Origin: an uncultured Ignavibacteria bacterium
GTDB taxonomy: Bacteria > Bacteroidota > Ignavibacteria > Kapaibacteriales > UBA2268
Direction of reading: 5' to 3'
NCBI GenBank assembly: GCA_903862655.1
Contig: CAIOZA010000087.1
Span: forward strand, 1 to 50,868
Length of the DNA stretch: 50,868 bases
Under the pieces are notes generated by a model. That model was not told where the DNA came from, searched no databases, and saw nothing but the letters and a program-made list of their open reading frames with translations. The position numbers and the translations under genes are program-made. Shown here one piece after another: positions 49,429 to 50,868 of the stretch. How positions within the stretch are numbered: the first letter of the stretch is position 1; each line of letters starts with the position of its first letter.

Positions 49429-50538
49429 ATGAAAACAGAAAATAAAAGATTTGAAGATTTACTCAAAAAGATTCGTGAAGAAAATAAGGAGAAACGAATA
49501 AATATCCGTGTTAGGAAAAATAAGTATGCCTACACTGTTTATCTTGATTATTTTAGAAATGGTAAACACGATTATTACTTTTTTTCGAATGCACAGAAAT
49601 TAATTGGCAAACCAGAGTCAATCCAAGATGATATTGAACTGATTGATCATATTCGTAATTTCAGAAATATAAAAGAACGAGAAATAAAAGATAATCCTGA
49701 TAAACTCTCTTTATCATTTGAATCAAAAGATTCTGATTTTATGGCTTACTACGATGACATTCAGAAAAAGAACCAGAGACCACAATATCAGGGCGCATAC
49801 AGACATCTTAAAATTTTCTTTAATGAAAGACCAGTGAGGTTCAGTGAGTTGAACTACAAGGTTTTTGAGCAGTTTAAAGAGTACATTATGAAAGAGGTTG
49901 GTGTTAATACTGCCGCAGGATATTTGGTTATTACCCGAGCAGTTTTGAACAAAGCTATACGGGATAAAATAATCAAAGAAAATCCAATGAAAGATGTAAG
50001 GATAAAATCTGTAGATTCTGATATTGAATTTCTTGACGAAAAGGATTTACAAAAGGTTATCAAAACTCAAACTAAATTGATTGAGATTAAAAATGCCTTT
50101 TTATTTTCATGTTTTACTGGTTTAAGACGGTCTGATATGTTCGCTCTTACTTTTGATAGGATCAGAGACAACATGTTGAAATTCAGACAAAAGAAAACTG
50201 ATAAAGAAGAATATTTACCATTGAACGCAGATGCCTTAAAGATTATTAATGAACAAAGAAAACGTCACCCTGATTCTGATAAAGTTTTTCACTTTAAAAG
50301 CATTCCAGGAATGCAATATTCGCTTTCTAAGTTTTTGAAAGAAGCAAAAATAGAAAAATCAATACATTACCACTGCTCGAGGCATACATTCGCTGTCCGT
50401 TGCCTAAACAATGGCATTGGTATCTATCAAGTCTCAAAGTTTCTTGGACATGCGAATATCAAAGCGACACAAGTATATGTAAAATTCGTTACAGAAGAAA
50501 AACGTAAAGAAATGGATAAATTACCGAACTTGATGTAA
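49429..50538 (+). CDS. tyrosine recombinase (site-specific integrase)
   Basis: 369 residues with an N-terminal SAM-like core-binding domain (about 95-190, FMAYYDDIQKKNQRPQYQGAYRHLKIFF) and a C-terminal catalytic domain. The catalytic residues are readable: Arg in FSCFTGLRRSDM, Lys in the beta-hairpin around QKKTDKEEYLPL, HxxR in HYHCSRHTFAVR, His/Gly in KFLGHANI and the nucleophile Tyr in ATQVYVKF. This is the type used by integrative elements in Bacteroidota. All parts are present, so it is probably active. Its element, if any, would lie beyond the window or is only this gene. Confidence 0.93.
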   Translation: MKTENKRFEDLLKKIREENKEKRINIRVRKNKYAYTVYLDYFRNGKHDYYFFSNAQKLIGKPESIQDDIELIDHIRNFRNIKEREIKDNPDKLSLSFESKDSDFMAYYDDIQKKNQRPQYQGAYRHLKIFFNERPVRFSELNYKVFEQFKEYIMKEVGVNTAAGYLVITRAVLNKAIRDKIIKENPMKDVRIKSVDSDIEFLDEKDLQKVIKTQTKLIEIKNAFLFSCFTGLRRSDMFALTFDRIRDNMLKFRQKKTDKEEYLPLNADALKIINEQRKRHPDSDKVFHFKSIPGMQYSLSKFLKEAKIEKSIHYHCSRHTFAVRCLNNGIGIYQVSKFLGHANIKATQVYVKFVTEEKRKEMDKLPNLM

Positions 50539-50868
50539 AGATAATTAATTTACTTGATATTAGACAAATTGAATTTAAAGTGCACTTAACATTAGCATAG
50601 AATGGTAGAAAATTTAAATCTTACTTTAATCAGATTTCAGGTTATGCAAAAAATTGAATAACCTCACTATTATTATTTTTGATACCATTTTTATTTGCAT
50701 ATATTCGCCGTTCATAGATAAAATTATAGAATAGGCATCAATTAAGTCTCCATGGTGCTCTGATTTGCAATAAAAATAATTTTAGAGTGATAGTAAAAAG
50801 CACAATTTCGATGTTGTGTAACGATTTTTTTTGTTCTGTAAATTTACTTAATTTATAAAATATTTAAA
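50539..50868. other. AT-rich end of window, no gene seen
   Basis: 330 nt after the recombinase. No ORF longer than a few dozen codons, no tRNA-like sequence and no recognisable attachment site were seen. The next gene lies past the edge. Confidence 0.5.

Overview
The window looks like a chromosomal segment of a low-GC, Gram-negative bacterium of the Bacteroidota/FCB group. Ignavibacteria or Kapabacteria-like lineages are my best guess, but this is inference. Three things support it. Several secreted proteins end in type IX secretion (Por) style C-terminal sorting domains. A promoter of the Bacteroidota form TTTG-N20-TAnnTTTG precedes the tRNA cluster. Lipoproteins and outer-membrane proteins are common, and GTCATTCCGAACGCAGTGAGGAATCT-type dispersed palindromes occur.

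Layout. Positions 1-1370 hold the 3' third of a 23S rRNA gene, a 5S rRNA gene and a terminator. Positions 1626-9311 are accessory: a UmuC-type polymerase, two class V PLP enzymes of the cysteine desulfurase type, and a small arsenic cluster (ArsR, an ArsF-like secreted CxxC protein, ArsM) cut up by dispersed palindromic repeats. Positions 9449-24127 hold mostly housekeeping genes: a TrmH/SpoU methyltransferase, a cysteine synthase-like enzyme with a cysteine-rich tail, nadC, maf, a UPF0173 hydrolase, kup, an acyl-ACP thioesterase, an MFS transporter, several lipoproteins and a ferredoxin-NADP reductase.

Positions 24470-37222 are the conserved translation/transcription block: tRNA-Tyr, tRNA-Gly, tRNA-Gly, tRNA-Thr, tRNA-Trp, secE, nusG, rplK, rplA, rplJ, rplL, rpoB, rpoC. 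A four-helix-bundle (S23/IVP) gene interrupts it between tRNA-Thr and tRNA-Trp. A leader precedes rplJ, an attenuator-like hairpin lies between rplL and rpoB, and a terminator follows rpoC.

Positions 37456-48916 are a surface/secretion region: a 1208-residue M6-like metalloprotease, a very AT-rich two-gene cassette, a CoA-binding protein, a lone MNT nucleotidyltransferase, a lipoprotein, a 915-residue GH20-like T9SS protein and an OmpA-like protein. The two-gene cassette (a small secreted protein plus a thioredoxin-like/propeller-like secreted protein) lies between a broken copy and the intact copy of the CoA-binding gene. The window ends with a tyrosine recombinase (49429-50538) in AT-rich DNA, which may mark one end of an integrated element continuing past the edge.

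The best candidates for something undescribed are the duplication-flanked cassette at 41208-44133 and the repeat-bracketed arsenic cluster at 5074-7206. No CRISPR array, complete insertion sequence or replication origin was seen.
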